Below are positions 22,799-33,268 of a stretch of 64,000 bases of DNA, in pieces (the stretch's first letter is position 1; every line of letters starts with the position of its first letter). The notes beneath the pieces were generated by a model. It worked only from the letters and a program-made list of their open reading frames with translations. It made no database searches and was not told the DNA's origin. A program made the position numbers and the translations under genes. The stretch covers positions 419,663 to 483,662 of the forward strand of contig JAJJXM010000053.1 of NCBI GenBank assembly GCA_024516155.1. Reading direction: 5' to 3'. Origin of the DNA: Pyronema omphalodes (Eukaryota > Ascomycota > Pezizomycetes > Pezizales > Pyronemataceae).

Positions 22799-24437
22799 TT
22801 ACATATAGTTATAAATATGGTACTTCTTGTTCCTGCAAGCTGCTACTGCCTCTGTACAAAGTCTATCTGCTTCCTCTGTACTCATTCCTAGAATCCGAGT
22901 AAAGGCTGCCATTCCGTATGCATGGAAACCTATTGATATTGGCATTAGCTTCAATCCGCTTTATCAATATCCACTTCCCGAACCATCCAGCCCTTTCACA
23001 CCGCCACAGCCATTCCCCACCGCCCCCCATGCGCACACCTACCCGTCTCACAAGCCAGCAACACCATCGCCCCGGTTCTTTTCAACGCCTTATCCCTCGG
23101 CCAAGGTCCAATCGGTTGTTTCGCCCTCACAACCTTCACATCCACAAACCCTGCCTCTTCAAGTTTCCGTTTCATATTCTCGGTATCCTGCGGCGGTCTC
23201 CCAATCTTCTCCATTGCTCGTTTCATCGTTTCGAAATGAATCTTAATCGGGTTATCGTCTTTCATTGAACCATCGTCTGAATAGGTTATTTGTCCGAGCT
23301 CGACGAGTTCGAGGTATCCACCTGGCTTAACGCTCCGGTAGGCGGAGGAGATTATGTGTGGCCAGTTACTGACGGATTGCGCGAGGTTGCGGATGTGGAT
23401 ATAGTCGAAATAGTCCTAAAAGCGGATGAGGATTAGGGCTAGTAATGACATGGTGGAAGGGGATGAGGAGGAGGATGGAGAGACTTACGGAGTTGAAGGT
23501 CCAGTCTAGTTCTGCGTCGTCGACTTCGAAGCGACAGTTTGGAGGAACCCACATTGGTTGAATTGGGCTATTTAGAGACTCGGTCTTAGTTACTAACTAT
23601 ATCTCATATAATGGAACTTCCGATATCAGGATTCTGGGACTTGGTAGGTAAAAGTTACCTTAAATCAGTACCGATTACCTCGGCCATGGGATATGTATCA
23701 GCCATATCGATACACCAAATTCCGGTTCCGGTTCCGACGTCTAGAATACGTTGAGGATGATCTAAAGGTGCTTTGTGGAGTTGTCCGCCGAGGATCATGG
23801 TCATGACTTCGTGGTGTACATCGAGTCTGGATGAGGTGGGTTAGACATGGAAAATCACGAACCCAAAGTCGTCGTTGATGACTACATGAAAGGCGGGTGA
23901 ATTGACTTACCTGTCTTGCTCAACCTGATATAACGACGAGATAATAATGCTATGTTTAGCTTTCACATCCCAAATCTATTTCCAAAGTGGTGAAAAAACT
24001 GACCTCATCCGTGGGCATCAGGTTCCTATCAACCCCGAAGTACCTATGATATCTCCTCCCTTATTCCAATAAGCCCTTATTTCTCCCTCAGACACCTCCA
24101 GAATCTAATCAAATTCATAACTTACCATTCTCATAAACATATTCCTGGATAGAAGCCGATAAACTAGCCGTACTAACATCATAACCCGATGCTTCATAAT
24201 CGGAAAAATCATCTTTTAACTATTATGTTTTTGTTTCCCGTGGTTAGCAAGATCTAGTTTGAGAATTATTGAACAGAAGGATTAGGGTGTGGTATATACT
24301 ACTGCTGGATCGACTTCGGTAACAGTTACATCATCTTCGTTATCTAATGGACATGGAGTAAGGAAGTCGATGGGAGGAGTCGATGAGGAGTCCGGAAGTG
24401 GTACTGCTTGTTGCGAGTATGATGTTGCTTTATCCAT
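22799..24437 (-). CDS. LaeA-like SAM-dependent methyltransferase
   Basis: Eight exons are inferred on the minus strand: 24437-24300, 24219-24126, 24059-24004, 23924-23911, 23826-23659, 23567-23489, 23415-23043 and 22929-22799. They give 350 aa, and all seven phases agree. The SAM-binding motif I is [17 protein letters not shown] (about 128-144). It is followed by [29 protein letters not shown], and [19 protein letters not shown]. The C-terminal [20 protein letters not shown] and [12 protein letters not shown] blocks are typical of the large fungal Methyltransf_23/LaeA-like (TAM domain) family. These are nuclear or cytosolic enzymes, some of which regulate secondary metabolism; the substrate is unknown. 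The fourth exon is only 14 bp (VEQD plus two bases). An in-frame ATG 39 bp upstream exists, but the chosen one fits the family start. No biosynthetic cluster is visible nearby. Confidence 0.9.
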
Positions 24438-24489
24438 TTTACCTCTTTCTTTTCTGATCCGCAAGTTAAATCCCAATTCGATATTGTGC

Positions 24490-24535
24490 GATTATCGATT
24501 ATCGATTATCGATTATCCTTTATCGATTATCGTAT
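24490..24535. repeat. CGATTAT heptamer tandem repeat
   Basis: About six head-to-tail copies of CGATTAT with one interruption lie just upstream of the methyltransferase start, within its likely promoter or 5' leader. Confidence 0.8.
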
Positions 24536-27500
24536 GACGCTTGTCCAAAGGTTAGCGCAAAACAAGAATCCAGCCCCACTCAAAACCCCAAATTCTGCAG
24601 CGAAGTTAGCTAAAGTACGTAAATGACAATCAACCAGACACCAATCGATTAGGCCACTATATGTACCAGGCTCCAGCAAAGGGAAAATCACTTAGTACTT
24701 AACTTATAATTGAGTTTTCGCTAAAAGCTGGAGCTATACCAGAATAGATGGTTTAGGTTGAATTACTGACTTACTAAGGAGTTATGTTAAGGACCCCCCC
24801 CCCCCCCCGGGGCTAAATTTTTGGGTGCATGCTGCATAGCCATACGGAGGATCAGGATCGCACTACTACACGGCCATTGAGAAAGCTAAACTTAAACTAC
24901 ATAATACCCGGAGACGAGGTTCCTAGAATTAATCTGCGAAAGACCAAGTACACTCGTAATCTAGTAAAGTCATGTAATTAAGACATCTCGGTTCCCTGTA
25001 GTGGTAACGTAAGCATACATAAGAATCTTCTTCTAATTCCAAGTTTGTGTAATCAAACGGCCCTAGTATTGGTATCAGATGGGATCTCCAGGGCTAGTCA
25101 AGTTTCATACCATATGCACAATGCACATAGAGAAAAGATGGATTCAAATTTCAGTAAGCGAAAGTAAGTTTCAAGCGAAGAGTATGGTGTAGTGTTGTAA
25201 AGACTAATGAACCCCACAAAACAGGTCAATACTCGGCATATTGTAATAAAATAATAACCCGATAAGGGGAGACACAGCAGATAGAGCATCGGTATCGGTA
25301 GATGGAATCCTTTGTGGCAGTGCGGTACGGCATGGCATGGTAACTCCCGAAGTATGGTGGCATGTATATGGTGGTACATAAGCCCCTCCTGGTGCCTCCT
25401 TTTTTATCAGATCAATCTCTCTAGCTCTGCTGAATAATTTCCGAATGTACGTACACAAGCTACGATGAATCAGTTTTCCGACTGCTAATTTAGAATTAGA
25501 TTTCCCGCAGGCATGGCCAATCGGTTGATTTTCCAATAGCACGACTTGACTGCCACCATAGCACGCATCTCACCAGTGACTATATATCTCCCCGTTGAAC
25601 AACTACATTTCCTTCTCATCCCGCTGCCCTGACCCCCCCTCAATCCTTCTAGAAACCTGCTTAAACATACTTCTAGACCTCGCCAGGAACATATCCTTCC
25701 GATCCCGCGTCTAACTTCCCTCCCGTCCTGGATCCGTCAAGGATCCATCATACTTGGCGGTCTATCATCAGGTTTGTGGAACTGAAGGGGCTATGTACTA
25801 GAGGGACAAGCTTAAATATTAGTGTCATTAGTGTCATTAGTGCCCGTTAGCGGGTATGCACGGATACATAGTGTGGTGCATATGATGCATATGGTCAGTG
25901 GTGGAAAACGTCCCGTCCCGTGCTTGCAGATGAGATATGTATCTGTCACCTGTGCGCGGGGGTGATAGTGCAACTAGTAAGAAGAAGCCGAGAAGCTGCG
26001 TCAAAGCTATGTATGTAGCTTACCGAGTAAGTTACGGTTACAGAAAGTAGGCAAAGCTATAAAGTTTCGGGAGTTCGCATGCAAGTCCCCCATATTGATA
26101 TGTAAGATGGTTTTTGTAATGTTTGGTACTGGTTATTTGATGTTTCTCTCAACTAGACTCTGAACTTCAGACTTCGGTTAAGTCAGTCGCTAGAAGAATG
26201 AAGAGCATCATACAGTAGTTTGGCTTGATCATCACCAGCATCTTCGGCACCTACAGTATCAAACAGTATCGAAAAGTATCTAAGAGTGTCAAATATCATC
26301 AGAGAGCATCAAAGTCTATCTATAAGAGCATCTAAAGTATCTAAAGAATCTAGCAAGACAACAACCAACAAACCAAGCACGGTCTTGTTTCTGGGATACG
26401 TTTCTTTCTTAAATCCCTTCCTCGTCTCCTTTACCGGTATCATTAGACCACCCACGAGCCATCACCATCGGGAAGCACCGGAAAACACAGGGAACCAAAG
26501 ATAAAATCCTTTCTCTGGTAACATTCACGTGTACGTATCGAGCAGCATATGTAGATATCCAAAAGCGAACTCCACTCCAAAAAAAAAAAAAATTCTCAAA
26601 GCCCATCCAGAGCCATCAAACCCCATCCAAATCCATCCACATAAAATCATTTCCAGATTCTCCAAAGCGACCAAAGCGTACACCATACCATAGTATATAA
26701 CATAACATAAAGTCACCCGAGTACAGTATCCACACTGAGATTTTGACATTTGACATTTGACATTTACGCTAACTGAAGCTATGTAAGCTATGGCATAAGC
26801 TACATACATAAGCGAGACCCTCTAATTATGCACCGAACCTTGAAGCATTGACATGTTGATACTGTACCTTAATGCACCGAAGCACCGGCAGAACTTCGAA
26901 GCTCCCAAGCACCCGAGCACCTAAGCACCGACACACCCAAGCACCGACACACCGACACACCGACACTATGTACATACACCGATACCCCGGTGAAGCAAAG
27001 ACCGGTTATACATAACTTTGATTAGGGATACTTTGTTGGTTCACTAGTAGATAGATAGATGCGGTGGGAAGTGTTAGCTTTGATATCTTTAGCGGGTGGG
27101 TGATTATTGATTACTGATTACTGATTTATCAAGCGATCAATCTTTCGGTTATCAGGGTTGATTATGGGATACCCGGGATGCTGGGCTTTGGTTTGAAGTA
27201 TGACAGGTTGCGCTGGCTCGTCGTGATTAACCATAGACCGACGTCCTGTCATGTCGACTCGGTGAATTCTCGGTGACTCGGGGATACAGTGATTCGGTGG
27301 TAATACATGCGCTTGCTTGTATTGTAGTAGGTTCATGTACATGTATGTACCATTTTCCAAGCTAACCGGCTTTTGTAATAGCCCCATACATGTCACAGTT
27401 ATCACTCGCAGTTTTAAACCATGATGGCGTAGAAATATCAATTTATCTACCGAAAAATAAAGCATAACAGATTTATCCTCCTCTTCCACATATCAATTCC

Positions 27501-27677
27501 AATTCAAATTCCAGATCATTAAAAACTCCGATATGTCCCAGGTTTCAACTAGTAAAGTAACGAAACAAACAAGCAAGACAAGACAAGCAAACAAGCAAAA
27601 CAAGCGTTCAGTCATTACTCATAAGCCTCTCTCCGCTTCTCTTCTCCTTCTTCTTAATACTTCAACTCATTCGCCAT
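24536..27677. other. long intergenic region, no gene seen
   Basis: A C-run lies at 24,796-24,809. A segment GGGTGCATGCTGCATAGCCA near 24,822 vaguely resembles the end of the 10,894 foldback element. Short imperfect repeats occur at 26,240-26,350 (AGTATC/AGCATC) and 26,875-26,966 (CACCGACA/AGCACC). ORFs here are short and without motifs. Confidence 0.5.
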
Positions 27678-28851
27678 TTAATGATGGTGGGTAGAAGTGG
27701 TGGTGTTGGATCCGGCAAAGGTCTTGTCTCCACCGATGGTCTTGGATCCGTCCAAGTCAGAGTCAACACGGGGATCAAGCTTGTTTAGCAAGTCACTCTT
27801 GTGGGGACCTGCGGTGTTGGGAGCACTATAGTATCTATTAGCATCTGTATGTACCATATTCTCGGGTTCAGAAGGCAACTTACGGGCCGGTGGAGTGAAC
27901 AGTAGGGTTAGCACGGTGATCACGGTCCGAGTCAACTCTAGGATCAACCTTGTTGGCAGCATCAGAACGATGAGGACCAGAGGTAGTATGAGTTCCATGA
28001 CCAGCATTCAAAGTGCTTCCACCGTGAGTAGCAGCGGTTGTATGTCCCGGTCCAGGAACCATGTAAGCGGCCCCCGAGGAACCGGCAGTGTGGCTAGACC
28101 CGAAGGCTCCAGAGGTACCGGTGGAACGGTGATCACGGTCACTGTCGACACGAGGATCAAGCTTGTTTGCGAGATTGCTCTGGTGAGGCCCGGTTGTGGT
28201 GTGGGTGCCTGCACCGCTGTGGTGAGTAGTAGAACCCATACCCATACCTCCTGCAGTATGAGTTCCATGAGTTCCGCGGTGGTCGAGGTCGCTGTCGACT
28301 CGAGGGTCGAGCTTGTTGGCTACGTTGGAGGAGTGGGGACCCGCGGTGGTGGATCCATAACCCCCGGCGGTGCTCGTGTAACCAGTGGTGCCACGGTTGT
28401 CGAGGTCGGAGTCAACACGGGGATCAAGCTTGTTGGCAAGGTTTGAGGAGTGGGGGCCAACGTTGGTAGAACCGGCAGTGTGGGAGGATCCGAAGGCTCC
28501 AGAGGTAGTGTGGGTTCCGCGGTGGTCACGGTCAGAGTCAATTCGGGGGTCGAGCTTGTTGCCGATGTTGGAGGCGTGGGGTCCAGCATTGGTGGAGCCG
28601 CCATATCCAGTGGTGGTTCCGGTGCCGAGTGCAGTGTCCCGGGCTCCGAGGTTTCGGGATCCGTCACGGTCACTGTCTACAGTGGGATCGAGCTTGTTGG
28701 CAACGTTCGATCTGTGAGGTCCGGCAGTGGTGGAACCAAAGTTGTCGTCCCGGCGGAGACCGGCGTTGCGGGAGCCATCGAGATCAGAGTCGACCCGAGG
28801 GTCCATCTTGTTGGCAAGGTCTGAAGAGTGAGGGCCGGCGGTGTTAGACAT
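27678..28851 (-). CDS. hydrophilic eight-repeat protein (GPHxSNxANKxDPRVDSDxD repeats)
   Basis: Two exons, 28851-27884 and 27825-27678 (58-bp intron, GTAAGT...TGCTAATAG...ATAG), give 371 aa. Eight copies of a motif AGPHxSNLANKLDPRVDSDL are spaced about 25-65 residues apart, with the last in exon 2. Linkers are Gly/Thr/Ser/His-rich (GTHTTSGAFGSSHTAGS). There is no signal peptide or membrane helix, and the protein ends in THHH. Composition (very hydrophilic, no aromatic core) suggests an intrinsically disordered, LEA/hydrophilin-like protein. Similar repeat proteins are common in filamentous ascomycetes and are variously annotated, so a stress-protective role is inference. A TATA-like TTATAAAA lies about 115 bp upstream. 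Other-strand frames across this gene are shadows of its repeats. Confidence 0.85.
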
Positions 28852-28965
28852 GTTGATTTGTGTGTGTGTTTAAAAGTTGTAAGTGATTTCTTGTGATTAA
28901 GTGATTGTTTGTGATGTTCGTGATTGTGTGTTGTTTGTGCAATGATCCAAGGGCGGACCGTGATG

Positions 28966-28973
28966 TTTTATAA
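28966..28973 (-). promoter_or_regulatory. TATA-like element of the repeat-protein gene
   Basis: TTATAAAA on the minus strand, 115 bp before the ATG at 28,851. The spacing fits a fungal core promoter. Confidence 0.5.
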
Positions 28974-31562
28974 TTCACCTTCTACAAGCCAACTCCAGCA
29001 TCTTCGTCTTAACTTCTTGATTGTCGATTGTCGACTGGGAATCCATCTTTCCTGACATCATTGATCACCGTCGTTGATCCCTTCCAGAATCTTTGCAGTG
29101 GCGTTCAGGGCTCACTCGTTTAGGAACCGCGTGTTAACCTTCGTCTCCCTGGGGAAACTTCATCTGTAGGGGTATCAGTACAATAAACTGGCAGCAATTG
29201 CAACTCATCGTCATAGTGAGCGCATCACCGGTTTGTGGTGATTGCAGTGACGCGTCGTACGTGCAGGGATGTGTAGAAACCAGAGAAACCAGAACAAGGC
29301 ACGGCCATCCCAAGGTGGCTTAGGTTGGTGGACATCACAGCTATCCAGTCCGTTTTGGGTATGAAAATGGTAGATCTCCACAGCATCCGCTTTCAGATGC
29401 AAGTAAAAAGCAAGGCGCGCCACATGTTATCAAAGGGCAAGTAACGCCCACCTGTCAAACTCGCGAAGCCATCGCGATTCGCTACCACAGGGGACAATAA
29501 CCGGTACCAGACAACATGGGATACCTAATTAGGAAGCGAGGCAGTTTCCACCGGATTGCGACAGAAATGACGTGCCACGTTTATTTAACGAATTCGATGG
29601 ATCTTGGCCAAGCCCCATAACGTTGACAAGGTTTATAAAATTGACAAGATTCCCGCAAGGCTGAGATCAACCATGAACGATCTTGGACAAGTAACCTGAT
29701 TTTCACAACATGGGTCCGGTAGGGCTACGATACAATCGATAAGAATAGCAATAATAGCAATAGCAATAGGAACGCAACTGGGCGCAGACCTGGGTGCAGA
29801 CGCAGGTACATCGATCGCATTGCTGGGCGGACGAACAAGAGATCAGGGAAGGAAATAAATGTCCGTAATGGCTTCGAATTGTTCCGATTTTTTGCATGTG
29901 AAGGAGGAATTTTCCGTGGTGGCAAGTGAAAGGGGGTGGTCGGTTCATATGTGCTTGTTATTCTGCTCAAAGTCTTGTCCCTGGACGCTCTAGATGTCAA
30001 TGGTGACCGGTATGGGAGGATTCATTGGGTGAGACAACTGGAGGCCGAATGTCGGTCTTTTGGATATTACGCACTGTTTTGAGTAAACCAAACAATGCGG
30101 ATTAAAACTCGATTCAAGCCCATAAAATCGTGTTGTACGAACTTTCAATTCGCCACATCAATCGCCTTGAGTGACATAGCATGACCAACCGCACCACACT
30201 GAAATAATTATCACATGAAATTTCCCCCAACACTTAAGCCTTTAACCCTTCTTATAATTATTCAATACTCCTGTCGCGCTACATACATCACCACTAACCT
30301 ATCAGAGGCTCTAAAGGTTCCAAAGACTCCGAAGGCTCCAAAGACTTCAAAGGCTACAAAGACTTTAAAAGGCTCCAATGACTCCGAAGACTCCAAAGCT
30401 GCAACTTCAGATTACGGAAAAAAAAAAAAAAAAAAAAAAACTCCTCTAAGTCCCTAGATTACGATTTTTAATCCCTCATGTCACAAACAGAAGTTTCCTT
30501 CTCCATATAAAAATCCCTGGAACCATCCAAAATTTCCAGTCCATCACATAAAGCCTTTACCGCCCACGCCCCGTGGTTTGTATGTTTCTATAATATTATT
30601 AAGGCTTTTCAGATTTCATACTTCACGCTTCACATCATGGGTCAAGTTATATCTGGTATATATAATCAAACATCCAGACCCTGATTATCCAGACCCATCA
30701 CCCTGATTATCAAGATTAGTCTTCTCGTCCTCGTGATTTTTACCAGCGTACATAGAATGCATATGTACGCTTTTTGTCATCATCAAGGGGACGCAGTGAT
30801 AAGGTTATATTAGTCAACTCCGGACAACTAATAATCAAAATAAATAAATAATTAAAGCATAATCCTACCCGTACTCGTAACTCGTTATATGCTTCTATCA
30901 ATTATAAAACTTACCGTAGGCCATAAGGCTATACACAGAATAACCATAGCAACGCAATAGCAATGCCATAGCAATGCCATAGCAATAACTCCACTATTCA
31001 ATTCAACAGCAGAACATAAACCAGAGTTGTCTCAGATAATTCAGATCCTTTTATTCTTTATTAACGCCGTCTTTAAACCCATGGTATACGATTTGAGAGT
31101 TACAGATTTGAAATTAATTGGTTGGTATTGCGTTTTGATTCCAAACGTAATAGCAATAGCAATATCTTTGCTATAGTCTATATAAGCCTATAGACCTACG
31201 GCAGGTGCTTTTTTTTTCTATTTGAGTGTGGAATGAGGTGGGTATTTATAGATGTACGGATTCAGATTTATAGATTTAGATTTATGGATTGAGATGTTGA
31301 CTGTGTATGGTGGGTTGATTTATGTAGGCAGCAGCACTACATATAGAGTCTGGAGTTATATAACACCATAGTTCGCTGCATAGAAAGGCGCTTGTGATTA
31401 CTGGTACCTACTGCTAGCAACACCTTTAGCCTATAGGCACGATCCATGAGTAAGTTGCATAAAGTCATGATGCTAGTTTGAGAAGATACGCGCGCTTAGA
31501 TATGGGCGCTGCCTAAGCATACAGCCTGGAGGAATTTGAAATTGGGAATGTTCATCGGGTCG
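28974..31562. other. intergenic, no supported gene
   Basis: An 80-codon plus-strand ORF at 30,215-30,457 starts with a hydrophobic, signal-like stretch and continues Lys/Thr/Pro-rich. It runs over imperfect 9-bp repeats (AAAGACTCC/AAAGGCTCC, 30,305-30,400) and a 21-bp A run, so it is probably not a gene. Short CAATAGC repeats lie at about 30,950-30,985. Confidence 0.5.
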
Positions 31563-32123
31563 TCACTCGTCAGCCCCGGTACTTTGACAATGCAATAGTC
31601 TCGGGAGTATTTCTCGTCTTTTTTTGTATTTGCCTTGTTTTGGTGATGGGGAAACAATCTTGTCGAAAGTGATTAAAGGGATAATACTCTTTTGCGGGAA
31701 GGCGGTCTTTTCGATATAGGTCCATAGGGTTTCGTTGCAGGGGTTATGCGATGCATGTACCAAAATAGTGGATGCGGACACTTTCGCGATGCAACGGTTC
31801 CCTGGAGGCTTCAAGCGCGAGGAGCCCATCATTCCATCAATTCCTAAGCAACCAACAGCTAAGATTACAACAGGTAAAACTGCGGACCCTGGTGTTCCTT
31901 ATTGCCATTGGGTGGATGGAATGGTGGTTGAAGTGATGAGGTGTCGCGGTTGTTGAAACACGAAGGTATGCGCGATCACATTCTTATGCAAGTCCAAGGC
32001 ACCAGGAATCTTCCCTAAAAAGGAATCGTGCTTTTCAAATACGTACGTATCAGAATTTTGATTATTAACCATAAAAGCCATAGTGATCCTCTTCACCGGT
32101 TCTCCACAAACAGACATCTCCAA
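31563..32123 (-). pseudogene. possible interrupted ORF of unknown family
   Basis: On the minus strand a single frame runs from an ATG at 32,123 to a stop at 31,563 with only one internal stop (TAA at 31,901-31,899). Composition is protein-like (KRITMAFMVNNQNSDTYVF; PLITFDKIVSPSPKQ). A short intron removing the stop is possible (a GTGTTT donor lies upstream and a CCGCAG acceptor downstream) but not compelling. It may be a decayed gene or chance. Confidence 0.25.
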
Positions 32124-32210
32124 CCCAAATCACTTTTTATTTTCCTAAACCAACAACAGACTTCACTTTTCTTTCCTCAAACAACGAATCTACTTCCACA
32201 ATCATCAACA

Positions 32211-32903
32211 ATGATTACCTTCGGCAATGTATTCGCCATCTGCAAGCAGCTCTACAAACTCATCAACCTGATGAAAGACAGTCCTACAGAGCTTAAAGAC
32301 ACCCGCACCGATCTTGTCGCTCTACAAACCGCCTTCGAATTCCTCAAAGCTGATCTCAGCGGCCCTGACTCAATCCTAAAAACCTATGAGAACATCATGG
32401 AAGCGTTGGATAAAGTTTTTCAGAACTGTAGCGAAACTCTCAGCGACTTGGAAGTTATTGCAGAGAAATATGCACATGTTACACCGAAGATTCTTAGCTT
32501 TAATAGTACGAAATTCGGTGCTGTTGATATGAATAAGTGTAAATGTATCAGATCAAATCTGAGGCTTTATGTACAGACTATTAGTCTGCTTATTGACCAG
32601 TGTCATTCGTAAGTCTCTTGTTTTTCTTAGTCAAGTCGTGGAAACAGAGCTAATACTACTGATAGTGAGGTCCTGAAATCCCTTGAGAATGCTCGAAATG
32701 CAAAAGATTCCACAATCATGGCTAGGCTTGAAAAGCTCCAGAATTCCCTGGTAAATGATAATATCCCTCGGGATTCGGGAAATGCGGATAATGTTCTCTG
32801 CCCTGTTTGCAATAAGATCGTCAACTTTGAGCTTTCACCGAATCATATGGCTACCCATTACATGGAAATTAGGTCAGATATGGCAAAGGCCTTGGCTGCG
32901 TAG
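32211..32903 (+). CDS. helical N-terminal domain plus C2H2-type zinc-finger protein (211 aa)
   Basis: Exons are 32211-32608 and 32666-32903. The 57-bp intron has GTAAGT, GCTAAT and GATAG, and phase is kept. The N-terminus (ITFGNVFAICKQLYKLINLM, DSPTELKDTRTDLVALQTAF) is all-helical and resembles the N-terminal helical domains of fungal STAND/NLR-like and HeLo-like proteins, which often begin this way; that assignment is tentative. The C-terminus has CPVCNKIVNF...NHMATH, a C-x2-C-x11-H-x3-H finger. There is no NACHT or repeat domain, so this is a short stand-alone protein. The ATG follows a CA-rich leader ending CAACAATG. Confidence 0.75.
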
Positions 32904-33268
32904 TTTTGGATTTATGGCAAGCAGAACGATGGGCGAGCCGTTGTTTATGTTTGGAAGATGGTAGTACTGGGAATTTCGGTTGAATTTTTGGCAGTTCGTT
33001 TTCTTCATTTGCTTTATAGCGTTATGACATGTAGGAATCAAATTTGGAGCGTCTGGTAGCTATTCCAGTAAATTCGAGGGCTCCAAGAATGAGTGATAAT
33101 TCATGAATATGGTGGCATGCACGTGATTTTAGGCTGTAACGGAAACCGGGGTTACGCGAATCAGCGGGGGTCGACACGAAACATCGCGACATACGTTTTG
33201 ACTCAGCGACACGACCGCATCGACTCTATGGAGCCCATCTCGAATCGGCTAACGTATATGATAAACTG
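32904..33268. other. short intergenic gap
   Basis: Contains the 3' flank of the zinc-finger gene and the promoter of the RNase III gene. No other feature is seen. Confidence 0.5.

Noticed and set aside
22918..23268. Plus-strand ORFs over 22.8-23.3 kb
   Set aside because: Antisense to the methyltransferase exons, which carry the conserved motifs.
27895..28824. Long plus-strand and second minus-frame ORFs over the repeat-protein gene
   Set aside because: Shadow frames kept open by the codon-periodic repeats of the real minus-strand gene, which alone has the conserved motif and valid splice sites.
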